Positions 17,248 to 26,605 of a DNA stretch of 64,000 bases are shown here, piece by piece; the first letter of the stretch is position 1, and every line of letters starts with the position of its first letter. The notes beneath the pieces are model-generated. The model ran no database searches and was not told the origin of the DNA. It saw only the letters and a list, made by a program, of their open reading frames with translations. The translations under genes and the position numbers were made by a program. Source of the DNA: an uncultured Bacteroidales bacterium (GTDB lineage Bacteria; Bacteroidota; Bacteroidia; Bacteroidales; Marinilabiliaceae); NCBI GenBank assembly GCA_934717675.1, contig CAKUYZ010000002.1:1-64000 (forward strand), read 5' to 3'.

Positions 17248-18527
17248 CGGGGGCAAGCACAAATCGTGTGGTCTCCGTGACCGGCTTGGGCTATGTGGGC
17301 CTGCCCCTGGCGTTGGCCTTCGCGCGCCATTGGCACGTGGTGGCCTATGACCACTCCGAGACCCGCGTGGAGATGCTGCGACGTGGCGAAGATCCAAGCG
17401 GGGAAATGAAAGAGGCCGACTTCGCCGGGGCCGACGTGGAGTTCTCCTCATCCGCCGCCGATTTGGCCAAGGCCAACTTCCACATTGTGGCCACGCCCAC
17501 GCCCGTAGACGAGTCGAGGGCGCCGGACATATCGCTGCTCCGCGAGGCCATGGTCTCACTTGGGCGCGTCATCCACCGCGGAGACGTGGTGGTGGTGGAG
17601 AGTACCGTCTATCCCGGCTGCACGGAAGAGGAGTGCCTGCCCATCTTGGAGCGGGTCTCCGGCCTGAAGGCCGACTCCGACTTCCTCCTGGGCTACAGCC
17701 CCGAGCGCATCAACCCCGGAGACAGGCAGCACACCCTGGCCACGGTCCGGAAGATTGTCTCTGGCCGAACGCCGCGGGCCCTGGACATCGTGGCCGAGGC
17801 CTATGGCCAGGTGGTGGACGCTGGCGTGTATAGGGCGCGGAGCATCAAGGTGGCCGAGGCCGCCAAGATAATTGAGAACACGCAGCGCGACGTCAACATT
17901 GCACTGATGAACGAGCTGTCGCTCATCTTCCAGCGCATGGGCATCGAGACGGCCGACGTGCTGAGCGCCGCCGCCACCAAATGGAACTTCCTGCCTTTCC
18001 ACCCCGGCCTCGTGGGCGGGCACTGCATTGGCGTGGACCCCTACTACCTGGACTACAAGGCCCGCAAGCTGGGCTATCACACCCAAATAATCAACCACGG
18101 CCGCTACGTCAACGACAGCATGGGTCGCTACGTGGCCAAGCAGACGCTCAAGAGGCTGCTGACGGGCGGGGCGGACGTGCGCAAGCTCCGCGTCTTGGTA
18201 ATGGGGATGACGTATAAGGCAAACGTGGCCGACGTGAGGAACACCAGGGCCGTGGACATAATCGACGAGCTGCGCTCCTTTGGCGTGGGGCGGGTTGACG
18301 TGGTCGACCCCGTGGCCTCGAAGGCCGACAGCCTCGCGCTCTACGGCCTGGAGCCGCAAGATGAGCCGCATGGCGTCTATGACTCCATCATCGTGGCCGT
18401 GGCTCATGACCGCTTCCGCGGCCTCGGGGCTGGCTTCCTGCGCTCGCACTTGAGGGCTGGCGGCGTCTTGACCGACGTTTATGGCCTCTTTGGCCGCGTG
18501 GATGGCTACAACTCCTGGAGGCTATGA
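17244..18527 (+). CDS. wbpA: UDP-N-acetyl-D-glucosamine 6-dehydrogenase, WbpA-like
   Basis: Predicted to oxidise UDP-GlcNAc to UDP-GlcNAcA with two NAD+. The 427-residue product has the UDP-sugar dehydrogenase layout: NAD domain (SVTGLGYVGLPLALAFA), central domain with STVYPGCTEE and NTQRDVNIALMNE, the catalytic Cys in LVGGHCIGVDPYYL (near residue 260), and the UDP-binding C-terminal domain (VLVMGMTYKANVADVRNT). The YLDYKARKLGYH segment is typical of the WbpA/WecC-type branch. It overlaps both neighbours by four bases. Confidence 0.9.
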   Translation: MTGASTNRVVSVTGLGYVGLPLALAFARHWHVVAYDHSETRVEMLRRGEDPSGEMKEADFAGADVEFSSSAADLAKANFHIVATPTPVDESRAPDISLLREAMVSLGRVIHRGDVVVVESTVYPGCTEEECLPILERVSGLKADSDFLLGYSPERINPGDRQHTLATVRKIVSGRTPRALDIVAEAYGQVVDAGVYRARSIKVAEAAKIIENTQRDVNIALMNELSLIFQRMGIETADVLSAAATKWNFLPFHPGLVGGHCIGVDPYYLDYKARKLGYHTQIINHGRYVNDSMGRYVAKQTLKRLLTGGADVRKLRVLVMGMTYKANVADVRNTRAVDIIDELRSFGVGRVDVVDPVASKADSLALYGLEPQDEPHGVYDSIIVAVAHDRFRGLGAGFLRSHLRAGGVLTDVYGLFGRVDGYNSWRL

Positions 18528-19639
18528 ACGTGCGCCGCGCCGTCATATGCTCGCAGAGCAACTTTGACACCGACTATCGCGTGGCCAAGATGGCGGGCAC
18601 GCTCCGCTCGTGCGGCTACGAGGTCACGCTCCTGGGCCGCTCCCACCCCCGCGAGGCGCGCAAGGCGGCCCCGGGCGTCCACTATATGAGAATGCTCTTT
18701 TGGCGCGGGCCGTTGTTCTATGCCGAGCTAAACGCCCGCCTCCTCCTTCATCTGCTCTTTTGCCGCAGGCCGGCGCTCATTGTCTCAATAGATTTGGACA
18801 CGTTGGCCGGTTGCCTGGCCGCCTCCAAGGCCCGTGGCGCGCGGCTTATGTTTGACAGCCACGAGCTGTTCCCCGAGGTGCCGGAGATTGCGGGCAAGCC
18901 TTTCGTGCGCCGCGTGTGGCAGCGCGTGCAAGATGTCTGCGTGCCACGCATGAGGGCGACCGACGTGCGCGTCACCGTCTGCCGCTCCATTGCGGACATA
19001 TTCCGCTCGGCCTATGGCCGCGAGTTCCTGGTGGTGCGCAACGTGCCGTTGGCGGCGCGGGCCGAGGCCGTCCGCCACCTGGCGGCCGAAGCGGGGCGTC
19101 GGCCATTCACCATCCTCTACCAGGGGGCCGTCAACGTGGGGCGGGGCGTAGAGGAGGTCATAAAGGCTCTCCCGCAGCTGCCGGGCTGCCGCTTTGTGGT
19201 GGTGGGCGGCGGCGACGTGCTAGACGAGGCCCGCCGCCTGGCCGAGGCCGAGGGCGTGGCCGACAGAGTGGAGTTTGTGGGGCGCAAGCCTTTTGGGCAG
19301 TTGGCGCCCTACATGGCGGCGGCGGACCTGGGCACGGTGCTGATGCGCGACGTATGCCTCAACTATCGCCTTGCGCTGCCCAATCGCCTCTTCGACTTCA
19401 TCCAGGCGGGCCTGCCCATCTTGGCCAGCCGCCTGCCGGAGGTGGAGCGCATCGTGGATGGCGAGGGCGTGGGCCTGTGCGTGGGCGAGCTCACGCCCGC
19501 CTCGGTGGCCGAGGCCGTGAGGCGGGTGATGGCGCACCCCGAGCTCACGGCGCGCTGGCGCGCCAACATGGCGGCTTTGGCGAGCAGGCAGACGTGGGAA
19601 GAGGAGACGAAAGGCCTGGTGAAGACTCTCGCGGGGTGA
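18524..19639 (+). CDS. Glycosyltransferase family 4 (GT-B)
   Basis: This 371-residue GT-B protein ends the operon. The N-terminal half contains FDSHELFPEVPEI. The C-terminal half holds the nucleotide-sugar domain with GRGVEEVIKALPQLPG, VVGGGDVLDEARRLA, VEFVGRKPFGQLAPYMAAADLG and LPNRLFDFIQAGLPILAS, the GT4 E-x7-E-like region. No signal peptide or membrane segments are seen, so it acts on the cytoplasmic face. From context it probably transfers the diacetamido-uronic acid or the sugar next to it onto a lipid-linked glycan. Donor and acceptor are inferred. Confidence 0.82.
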   Translation: MNVRRAVICSQSNFDTDYRVAKMAGTLRSCGYEVTLLGRSHPREARKAAPGVHYMRMLFWRGPLFYAELNARLLLHLLFCRRPALIVSIDLDTLAGCLAASKARGARLMFDSHELFPEVPEIAGKPFVRRVWQRVQDVCVPRMRATDVRVTVCRSIADIFRSAYGREFLVVRNVPLAARAEAVRHLAAEAGRRPFTILYQGAVNVGRGVEEVIKALPQLPGCRFVVVGGGDVLDEARRLAEAEGVADRVEFVGRKPFGQLAPYMAAADLGTVLMRDVCLNYRLALPNRLFDFIQAGLPILASRLPEVERIVDGEGVGLCVGELTPASVAEAVRRVMAHPELTARWRANMAALASRQTWEEETKGLVKTLAG

Positions 19640-19711
19640 GACGAGACGCGTAACATTACGGGTGGAGCGCCGTAAAACGGGAGTGACACATTTAATGTAA
19701 CACTACCTAAA

Positions 19712-20215
19712 ATGAAAAGACTCCTATTGATCATTTTCACAATATTGGCGTGCCAATTGGCGGAGGCTCAATTGGCCAAGTTCCAGGCCCTCTACATCTT
19801 CAACTTCGCTCGAAACACGTCTTGGCCGCAAGAGGACAATGGCAAGGACTTCACCATCACTGTGGTGGGAGACAATGCCGTGGCCTCGGCTCTGCGCGCG
19901 GTGGTCAAAAACAAGAAGGTGGGGGACAGGGTGGTCAACATAAATGAGACTTCATCGGTCTCTGGCCTGCCGAAGAGCGACATTGTGTACCTTGGCGAGT
20001 CTAAGGCCTCGCACATAGGGCAGCTGGTGGCCTCGCAGGCCGGCAATAAGGTGCTTATCATCAGCGGCACGCGCGGGCAATGCTCCCAAGGCGCCGGAAT
20101 AGCGTTTGCGCCGGATGGCGGCAAGTTGAGCTTCGAGATTCACGAGGCCAACATTGCCAAGCACGGGCTCAAGGTCGCGCCCAAAGTGGCGCAGCTGGGC
20201 CACCAGGCGAACTGA
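19712..20215 (+). CDS. YfiR/DUF4154-family periplasmic protein
   Basis: This 167-residue protein has a signal peptide cut near AEAQ. The rest shows the YfiR fold pattern: KFQALYIFNFARNTSWP, FTITVVGDN, KSDIVYLGE, GNKVLIISGTRGQCSQGAGIAF and LSFEIHEANIAKHGLKVAPKV. In Pseudomonas, YfiR restrains the diguanylate cyclase YfiN from the periplasm; in Bacteroidota these proteins often stand alone and their role is not known. No cyclase gene is adjacent. It is followed by a strong terminator. Confidence 0.8.
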   Translation: MKRLLLIIFTILACQLAEAQLAKFQALYIFNFARNTSWPQEDNGKDFTITVVGDNAVASALRAVVKNKKVGDRVVNINETSSVSGLPKSDIVYLGESKASHIGQLVASQAGNKVLIISGTRGQCSQGAGIAFAPDGGKLSFEIHEANIAKHGLKVAPKVAQLGHQAN

Positions 20216-20240
20216 CGCCGCACGTTGCGAACTGACTGCT

Positions 20241-20283
20241 GCGCGCCGCGGGATGAAACAATCCCGCGGCGCGCATTTTTTAT
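20241..20283 (+). terminator. Intrinsic terminator after the YfiR-like gene
   Basis: A 14-base-pair GC-rich stem (GCGCGCCGCGGGAT with ATCCCGCGGCGCGC) and a 6-base loop precede ATTTTTT. Confidence 0.92.
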
Positions 20284-20582
20284 ATAAATGCTGGCACCGC
20301 ATGCTGCCATTTTTAGGGCGAACGGCCTCGCTGCCGCAAACGATTGAGAAAAGTGCCTTTTTGTGGCTATGAAGGGCTAATTGTTTGAGAATAAGACGAG
20401 AGGTTGTTGTGTGTGTCATTTCTTGGCATTCGTAATTGTCAATAAAAAGATAAAATCATACACGCCAGGGTTAATACTTTATTACAATCATATTTAAAAT
20501 CCTTGCTATTTTTGTTTTCAAATCGCAACAGTTGTTTGCAAGGCGACTGTTTGAGACCTCTAAAACTTAAAGAAGAGCAATT
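20284..20582 (+). promoter_or_regulatory. Leader/promoter region of the SusC operon
   Basis: The stretch is AT-rich and has no gene. A TATTTTTG -7 box lies at 20507-20514, giving a leader of about 60 bases. A second candidate box, TAATTGTTTG-like, occurs near 20379. No sigma/anti-sigma gene or regulator is adjacent to explain control of the operon. Confidence 0.45.
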
Positions 20583-23500
20583 ATGCGAATAACAAACAGA
20601 AGAGCAAGGCTCGGGTTCTCCAGCCCGAGTTTGCGCACGGCCGCCACGGCGGCACTCCTCTTCCTGACGGGTTCGTGGGCATTGGCGCAAGACACCGCCA
20701 TCCACGGCCGCGTGGTAGACAACCAGGGCTACCCGCTCCCTGGCGTGAACGTTGTGGTTGAGGGCACCACCATCGGCACAATCACCGACGCCGACGGCAA
20801 CTACACCCTCACCGCGCCCCAAGGCGCCAACCTCCTCTTCAGCTTCATTGGCTTCGACGACTCCAAGGCTGTCGTGTCCGCCGGCCAGACCACCTATGAC
20901 GTGGTGCTGGCGGAGTCTTTCTCCGACCTTGACGAGGTTGTCGTCGTGGGCTACGGCACGCAGAAGAAAAAACTCGTCACCGGCGCCACCGTGCAGGTGT
21001 CGGGAGACGACATCGCAAAGCTCAACACCACCAGCGTCCTCGGCGCCCTCCAGAGCCAGACGCCGGGTGTCATGATCACCCAATCCACCGGCCAGGCCGG
21101 AGACGGCTTCAAGGTCAACATCCGCGGCCTCGGCACCGTGGGCAACTCCGCGCCTCTCTACGTCATTGACGGTGTGGCGGGCGGAGACATAAGCAGCCTC
21201 AACCCGTCTGACATTGAGAGCGTCGACGTGCTGAAAGACGCGGCCTCCGCCGCCATCTACGGCGCGCGCGCCGCCAACGGTGTCATCCTTGTCACCACCA
21301 AGCAGGGCAAGGAGGGCAAGATGCAGGTGACGTATGACGGCTACGTGGGCATGCAATATCTCGCCAAGAAGCCCGACATCCTCACGGCGCAGGAGTTCAT
21401 CTACGCTTCGGAACTCAAGGCCTTCAATGGTGGCAATGCGGCCTATGACTGGAAGAAGAACCTCCCCGAGAAACTCTATAACAGCGTCATGGACGGCTCT
21501 TGGAGTGGCACTGACTGGATTGACGAGAGCTACCACAAAGGCGCCGTCACCCAGAACCACGCCGTAAACATCGCGGGCGGCAACGAGGCCTCCAAGTTCT
21601 CCATGGGCGTGGCATACACCAGCCAAGATGGCATCTTTGGCGGCGAGCGTCAGAGCGGCTACGAGAGGTACACCGCGCGCCTCAACTCCGACCACGTGCT
21701 CTACAAGAGCGACAAGGACGGCCGCGACGCCATCACCGTGGGTGAGAACTTCACCTTCAACAAGATCAACACCAACGGCGTCTCAACGGGCAATATGTAT
21801 TGGAACAACATGCACGACTTGCTCGTGGGCAACCCGCTCCTCCCCGCCTACGCCGAGGACGGCAGCTACTACACCAACGCCCAGATGGCGGCCGACGGCT
21901 GGAACTGCGGCACGCCCTCTAACCCTCTGGCCATCGCTGCCACCACGGCGCAGGGCCTCAAGGAGAGTCGCAGCTGGGGCGTCAACATGAGCACCTATCT
22001 GGCCATCAAGCCCATCAAGGACCTCACCCTCAAGAGCCAATTCAGCTATCGCCTGAACACCTCCACATACCGTGAGATGACCAAGATTCACGCCACGGGC
22101 ACCGAGGTGGCCACGCAAGATGGAGCCAAGCAGCAGATGAACACCTCTTCCAACATCACGTGGGAGAACACCATCGCTTATGACCTCAAGCTCAACGACC
22201 ATGCCCTCAACGTCGTCATCGGCAACTCCATCGAGCAGGCGCGCTACGGCATGAGCCTCGAGGCGTCGTCTAAGAACAACCTCTTCGGCAACGACTGGGG
22301 CCGCGCCTACATCAGCAACACCAAGCCGTCATCCATCGACCAGATCGCCATCAAGGGCGCGCCCTCTGAAGACAGCTCTCTCGCGTCGTTCTTCGGCCGC
22401 GTGTCATACAACTTCCGTGAGACCTATATGGCGCAGTTCACGCTCCGCGCCGACGGCTCCTCAAACTTCAAGAGCGGCAACCGTTGGGGCTCTTTCCCCT
22501 CTGCCTCTGTGGGTTGGGTGGTCTCTAACGAGAACTTCCTCGAGGGCGCGCAGGGTGTGCTCGACTTCCTCAAGATCCGCGCTTCGTGGGGTCAGAATGG
22601 TAACTGCTCCATAGACAACTTCCAGTACCTCACCACCTTCTCCTTCGACGACTCCGACGCCTACTACTTCGGTAACGGAAACCACGACCAGTCCACCACC
22701 GGCGGCTTCGCCAACGTCTTGAAAAACACGGACGTGACCTGGGAGACCTCCGAGCAGCTCAACATTGGCCTCGACGCGCGCTTCCTCGACAGCCGCCTCA
22801 GCCTCACTTTCGACTGGTACAAGAAGACCACCAAAGACTGGCTCCTCCGCGCGCCCATCCTCTCTGTCTACGGCCTAAACGCGCCCTATGTCAATGGCGG
22901 CGACGTGGAAAACAAGGGTGTTGAGCTTGGCCTCAACTGGAACGACAAGATCGGCGAAGTGTCTTATGGCGCCAGCGTCAACATCTCAACCAACAAGAAC
23001 GAGGTCACCCGCATCGCCAACGGCGAGGGCATCATCCACGGCCCGGCCTCTGTGCTCAACCAGCAGGAGGGCGAGATCTTCCGCGCCCAGGTCGGGCAGC
23101 CCATCGGCTTCTTCTATGGCATGAAGACCGCCGGCATCTTCCAGACCCAGGCGCAGATTGACGAGTGGCAGAAGACCCACACCGACAAGATCCACAGCAC
23201 GCTCCGCCCCGGCGACATTATCTATGTTGACAACAACGGCGATGGCGTGGTAGATCTTAACGACAAGACCAAGATCGGCGACCCGCATCCCGACCTGAAC
23301 ATGGGCATCTCCGTCAACGTAGGCTGGCGCGGATGGGATCTCTCCGCCACGGCGGCAGGCGCCTTCGGCCATCAGATTGTCCGCACGTGGAACAAGGGTG
23401 AGGACCCGACGGCCAACCTGAACAAGAAGATCCTCTACGGCTCGTGGAAGGGCGAGGGCACAAGCAACTTTCTCCCCCGCCTCGACAATATGGCGAACAC

Positions 23501-23798
23501 CAACTGGCAGACCATGAGCGACATTTGGCTTGAGGATGCCGACTACATGAAGATCCAGAACATAACCCTCGGCTACGACTTCACCACCATCTGGAAGAAC
23601 CGTTGCCCATTCAGCCAGCTCCGGCTCTATGTCACCGGCCAAAACCTCTTCACCATTACCGACTACAGCGGCATGGATCCTGAGATCGGCTCCGATGGCG
23701 GCACGGGCGACGATGGCTACTCCTGGGCTTCTGGCATCGACAACGGCTTCTACCCGTCGCCACGCACCTATCTCGTAGGCCTTAACCTCAAATTCTAA
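20583..23798 (+). CDS. SusC/RagA family TonB-linked outer-membrane transporter
   Basis: This 1071-residue TonB-dependent transporter works with the SusD lipoprotein downstream to import a large ligand, usually a glycan. It has a signal peptide (cut near WALAQ), a carboxypeptidase-regulatory-like domain (about 38-120: IHGRVVDNQGYPLPGVNV), a TonB-box-like EVVVVGYGTQKKK segment, a plug domain (GVMITQSTGQAGDGFKVNIRG, YVIDGVAGGDISSLNPSDIE) and a large barrel ending in GLNLKF. No STN domain is present, so anti-sigma signalling through this protein is not expected. The substrate cannot be told from sequence. Confidence 0.95.
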   Translation: MRITNRRARLGFSSPSLRTAATAALLFLTGSWALAQDTAIHGRVVDNQGYPLPGVNVVVEGTTIGTITDADGNYTLTAPQGANLLFSFIGFDDSKAVVSAGQTTYDVVLAESFSDLDEVVVVGYGTQKKKLVTGATVQVSGDDIAKLNTTSVLGALQSQTPGVMITQSTGQAGDGFKVNIRGLGTVGNSAPLYVIDGVAGGDISSLNPSDIESVDVLKDAASAAIYGARAANGVILVTTKQGKEGKMQVTYDGYVGMQYLAKKPDILTAQEFIYASELKAFNGGNAAYDWKKNLPEKLYNSVMDGSWSGTDWIDESYHKGAVTQNHAVNIAGGNEASKFSMGVAYTSQDGIFGGERQSGYERYTARLNSDHVLYKSDKDGRDAITVGENFTFNKINTNGVSTGNMYWNNMHDLLVGNPLLPAYAEDGSYYTNAQMAADGWNCGTPSNPLAIAATTAQGLKESRSWGVNMSTYLAIKPIKDLTLKSQFSYRLNTSTYREMTKIHATGTEVATQDGAKQQMNTSSNITWENTIAYDLKLNDHALNVVIGNSIEQARYGMSLEASSKNNLFGNDWGRAYISNTKPSSIDQIAIKGAPSEDSSLASFFGRVSYNFRETYMAQFTLRADGSSNFKSGNRWGSFPSASVGWVVSNENFLEGAQGVLDFLKIRASWGQNGNCSIDNFQYLTTFSFDDSDAYYFGNGNHDQSTTGGFANVLKNTDVTWETSEQLNIGLDARFLDSRLSLTFDWYKKTTKDWLLRAPILSVYGLNAPYVNGGDVENKGVELGLNWNDKIGEVSYGASVNISTNKNEVTRIANGEGIIHGPASVLNQQEGEIFRAQVGQPIGFFYGMKTAGIFQTQAQIDEWQKTHTDKIHSTLRPGDIIYVDNNGDGVVDLNDKTKIGDPHPDLNMGISVNVGWRGWDLSATAAGAFGHQIVRTWNKGEDPTANLNKKILYGSWKGEGTSNFLPRLDNMANTNWQTMSDIWLEDADYMKIQNITLGYDFTTIWKNRCPFSQLRLYVTGQNLFTITDYSGMDPEIGSDGGTGDDGYSWASGIDNGFYPSPRTYLVGLNLKF

Positions 23799-23810
23799 TC
23801 ATTGAGCATC

Positions 23811-25592
23811 ATGAAAAGTGCATATATAATAGCCGGGGCCGTGGCCGCCCTCGCCCTCACGGGTTGCGAGGATTTCCTCGACTCCGAGAACTACACGGGC
23901 AAGGACTCCAGCAACTTCCCTGTCAGCGAGAACGACGTCAACCAGATGGTTGCCGCCGTATACAACTCCACATTCTACCAGCAGTTCGCCAACAACGACT
24001 GCGCCGAGTACATGACGTGGGCCAACTTGGCGTCTGACGATATGTATGGCGGCGGCGGAATGAACGACCAGCGCACGCAGGCCCTTGAGCACCTCCTTGT
24101 TAACGATATCAAGGATATGGCTCAGCTCTGGACGGCCGGCTACGAGGCCATCGCCCGCGCCAACTCGGCTCTCACGGCTGTGGACAACGTCGCGTCTGAA
24201 GAGCTGCGCAACCAGACCAAGGGCGAGCTGCTCTTCCTCCGCGCATACAACTACTTCGACCTGGCCAAGTGCTTCGGCAACATCCCGTTCGTGGAGCGCG
24301 CCCCGGAGACGGTGAAAGAGGCGCAGACATCGCCCGCGCAGCTCGACGCAAAAGAGATCTTCAAGCACATTGCCGCGGATCTCTACGAGGCCACCCAGAT
24401 CATGCCAGCCTACACCTACGACCAGAGCTACACCAAGCTGCAGTATGGCAAGGTGACGCGCTGGGCGGCTGAGGCCCTCCTGGCACGCGTCTATCTCTTC
24501 TACACCGGCTTCTACAACGCCTCCTCGCTCCCGACAGCCGAGGGCTGCGCCGTGGCCGAGATCTCTAAGGACTACGTGGTCTCTTGCCTCAACGACATCA
24601 TTGAGAAGTCCGGCCACGACCTCCTAGCTGACTACCGCTCCCTCTGGGCCTACTCCAACGAGTATACCGCCAAGGACTACTCCTACGTCAAGGACGACCT
24701 CGCCGAGAAGTATAAGGAGGGCGACAAGGAGGTTCTCCTCGCCATCAACTACAAGTACCTCTCCGAGTGGAGCGGCACCGAGCTTCAGAACACTAACCAG
24801 TATTGCCTCTTCTTCGGCGTGCGCACTGGCAATCAGGATGACAGCCGCTTCAACATCGACGACCCCAACAGCGTCTACCCGTTCGGCATGGGCTGGGGCG
24901 TGGGACCTGTGGCTCCCAACCTCGTGGACGACTGGAAGGCCGAGATGACCGCCGAGGGCGTGAAGGACCCGCGCTACGACGCCTCGATCCTTGAGCTGCC
25001 CTCTGGCTTCGACTACAACGTGTCTGACAACTGGATGGAGGCCTCCGGCTTCCACAACAAGAAGCTCGTGGCCGTACGCTCAGGCGGCGGCAACGCTCAG
25101 AAAGACGGTTTCTACTCTTGGTGCGCCGAGGAGATGGGTGGCGCCTCATCTGGCCACTATCAGGCCTCCAGCTACCAGCGTCTCATCCTCATCCGCTACG
25201 CCGACGTGCTGCTTATGCACTCTGAACTCACCGCCACGGCCGACGGCCTCAACAAGGTTCGCGCCCGCGTAGGCCTCCCCGAGGTAGGCTACAGCCTCGA
25301 GGCCATCCAGAAAGAGCGCCGTTGGGAACTCGCCTTCGAGGGCCTGCGTTGGGACGACATCCGCCGCTGGCACATTGCGCCTGATGCCCTCGCCAAGCAG
25401 CTCGGTGGCAAGATCTACAACCAGGGCATGCAGACCGTTATGAAGGATCAGGGAGACGGCTACGTGGCGCGCTACAACGCCACGCAGGGCTTCTACAAGA
25501 TTCCGCAGGAGCAGATCGACCTGGCCAACGGCTCGCTCAAGCAAAACGCAGGCTGGGAGGGCGCAGGATGCACCTACAACCAGTGGAACTAA
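23811..25592 (+). CDS. SusD/RagB family surface lipoprotein
   Basis: This is the substrate-binding lid of the SusCD pair. The product (593 residues from this start) has the lipobox LTGC with the lipidated Cys19, then acidic EDFLDSE, consistent with surface export. SusD-type TPR-like helices follow (VNQMVAAVYNSTFYQQ, LFLRAYNYFDLAKCFGNIP, RWAAEALLARVYLFY), and the conserved C-terminal segment LEAIQKERRWELAFEGLRWDDIRRW. The ATG at 23811 is preferred over a TTG at 23802. It starts 12 bases after susC, a typical coupled arrangement. Confidence 0.95.
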   Translation: MKSAYIIAGAVAALALTGCEDFLDSENYTGKDSSNFPVSENDVNQMVAAVYNSTFYQQFANNDCAEYMTWANLASDDMYGGGGMNDQRTQALEHLLVNDIKDMAQLWTAGYEAIARANSALTAVDNVASEELRNQTKGELLFLRAYNYFDLAKCFGNIPFVERAPETVKEAQTSPAQLDAKEIFKHIAADLYEATQIMPAYTYDQSYTKLQYGKVTRWAAEALLARVYLFYTGFYNASSLPTAEGCAVAEISKDYVVSCLNDIIEKSGHDLLADYRSLWAYSNEYTAKDYSYVKDDLAEKYKEGDKEVLLAINYKYLSEWSGTELQNTNQYCLFFGVRTGNQDDSRFNIDDPNSVYPFGMGWGVGPVAPNLVDDWKAEMTAEGVKDPRYDASILELPSGFDYNVSDNWMEASGFHNKKLVAVRSGGGNAQKDGFYSWCAEEMGGASSGHYQASSYQRLILIRYADVLLMHSELTATADGLNKVRARVGLPEVGYSLEAIQKERRWELAFEGLRWDDIRRWHIAPDALAKQLGGKIYNQGMQTVMKDQGDGYVARYNATQGFYKIPQEQIDLANGSLKQNAGWEGAGCTYNQWN

Positions 25593-25614
25593 CACTTTAA
25601 CAATTTAAGAAACC

Positions 25615-26541
25615 ATGAGACCTATATATCTTTCTCTGGCTCTCGCCGCCGCAGTGGCTTTCTCGGCCTGCGACCCCGTCGAGGACGACTACTCAGACAA
25701 CATCTCCGTGGTCTCCGCCAACCAGATTGACGCGACTGTCCAGGTTGTCAAAGAAAACGGCAAGAACGTCAACGGCGTGGTCGTGGATGTGGTGGCCAAG
25801 AACCCCGTCCAGATCTCCAACGGCGTGAACACTGTCTACTCCACTCACGCCGAGCTCACGCTCTTCGGCACTGGCGAGAACACGGTCTACGTCACCGAGA
25901 TGAACCCCGACCGCTCAACCGTCACCAAGGAATATAAAGTGACGGTTGACGAGATGTCGGAAAACTTCCCCGTCCTCCCGCAATACGGGCTCCTGACCAA
26001 TGGCTCGCAGAAGAAGTGGAAGTGGGCGTCATCTGCCAACACCAATCCTCCCGACGCTGTCTTTGGCACGCGCTGCTGGGGCAACTGGGGATGGGCAAAC
26101 CCCAGCAAGTTGAACACGGGAGAGGCTAGCATCTGGTGGGGTGTCGACTCGCCGTCTGATCTTCTGGATCAGCTGAACCACAGCTCAGTGGGAAAGGCGA
26201 CAGGCGAGGAAAGCCCTGACGCATATATGATTTTCTCCCTCAACGGCACTAAGATTGAGACCTATGCGGCCGACGGCACGCTCATCCGAAGCGGTAAGTT
26301 CGACCTTGGCCGTTGGAACAAGCCAAACATATCTTATGAGGGTCTCTTGGTCACTACGGCTGAAAGCATCCTTTTCCCTTGGCAGATCAATAAAGGAGGC
26401 TACGCCCCGACTGATTTTGACGTTCTCCGCCTCACGGAGACTGAGATGGTGCTGTGCGTTTGCGATGCGTCGGCATATAACACCACTGGCAATTCGGTAG
26501 ATGGCGAGGGTACTTTCTGGCGCTTCGTAGCGGCGGAATAA
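25615..26541 (+). CDS. SusE/F-position lipoprotein, probable ligand-binding partner
   Basis: This 308-residue lipoprotein has a lipobox AFSAC (Cys19) followed by DPVEDDYSD, an acidic surface-export signal. The N-terminal about 100 residues look like an immunoglobulin-like or PKD-like beta domain. The rest is rich in Trp and Gly (WASSANTNPP, GNWGWANPS, SIWWGVD), suggesting a beta-sandwich that binds sugars or another ligand. It sits 22 bases after susD, where SusE/SusF proteins are found. I do not recognise a named family; the binding role is inferred from position. Confidence 0.7.
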   Translation: MRPIYLSLALAAAVAFSACDPVEDDYSDNISVVSANQIDATVQVVKENGKNVNGVVVDVVAKNPVQISNGVNTVYSTHAELTLFGTGENTVYVTEMNPDRSTVTKEYKVTVDEMSENFPVLPQYGLLTNGSQKKWKWASSANTNPPDAVFGTRCWGNWGWANPSKLNTGEASIWWGVDSPSDLLDQLNHSSVGKATGEESPDAYMIFSLNGTKIETYAADGTLIRSGKFDLGRWNKPNISYEGLLVTTAESILFPWQINKGGYAPTDFDVLRLTETEMVLCVCDASAYNTTGNSVDGEGTFWRFVAAE

Positions 26542-26566
26542 TCTCCTTATAAGTCAACAGTTTTAG

Positions 26567-26605
26567 GCGGGGGACTGCACTCAAGCAGTGCGACCCCCGC
26601 TTTTA
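26567..26605 (+). terminator. Terminator of the SusCD operon
   Basis: A hairpin with arms GCGGGGG and CCCCCGC plus an inner ACTGC/GCAGT helix is followed by TTTTA, 25 bases after the lipoprotein stop. Confidence 0.82.

Noticed and set aside
16177..17559. 460-codon frame antisense to the wbpB- and wbpA-like genes
   Set aside because: It crosses two coupled genes with strong family motifs and is rich in Arg/Pro/His, a typical shadow.
20439..21695. 418-codon minus-strand frame overlapping the start of susC
   Set aside because: It covers the signal peptide and plug of a clear SusC gene and shows no motif; it cannot be a divergent regulator.
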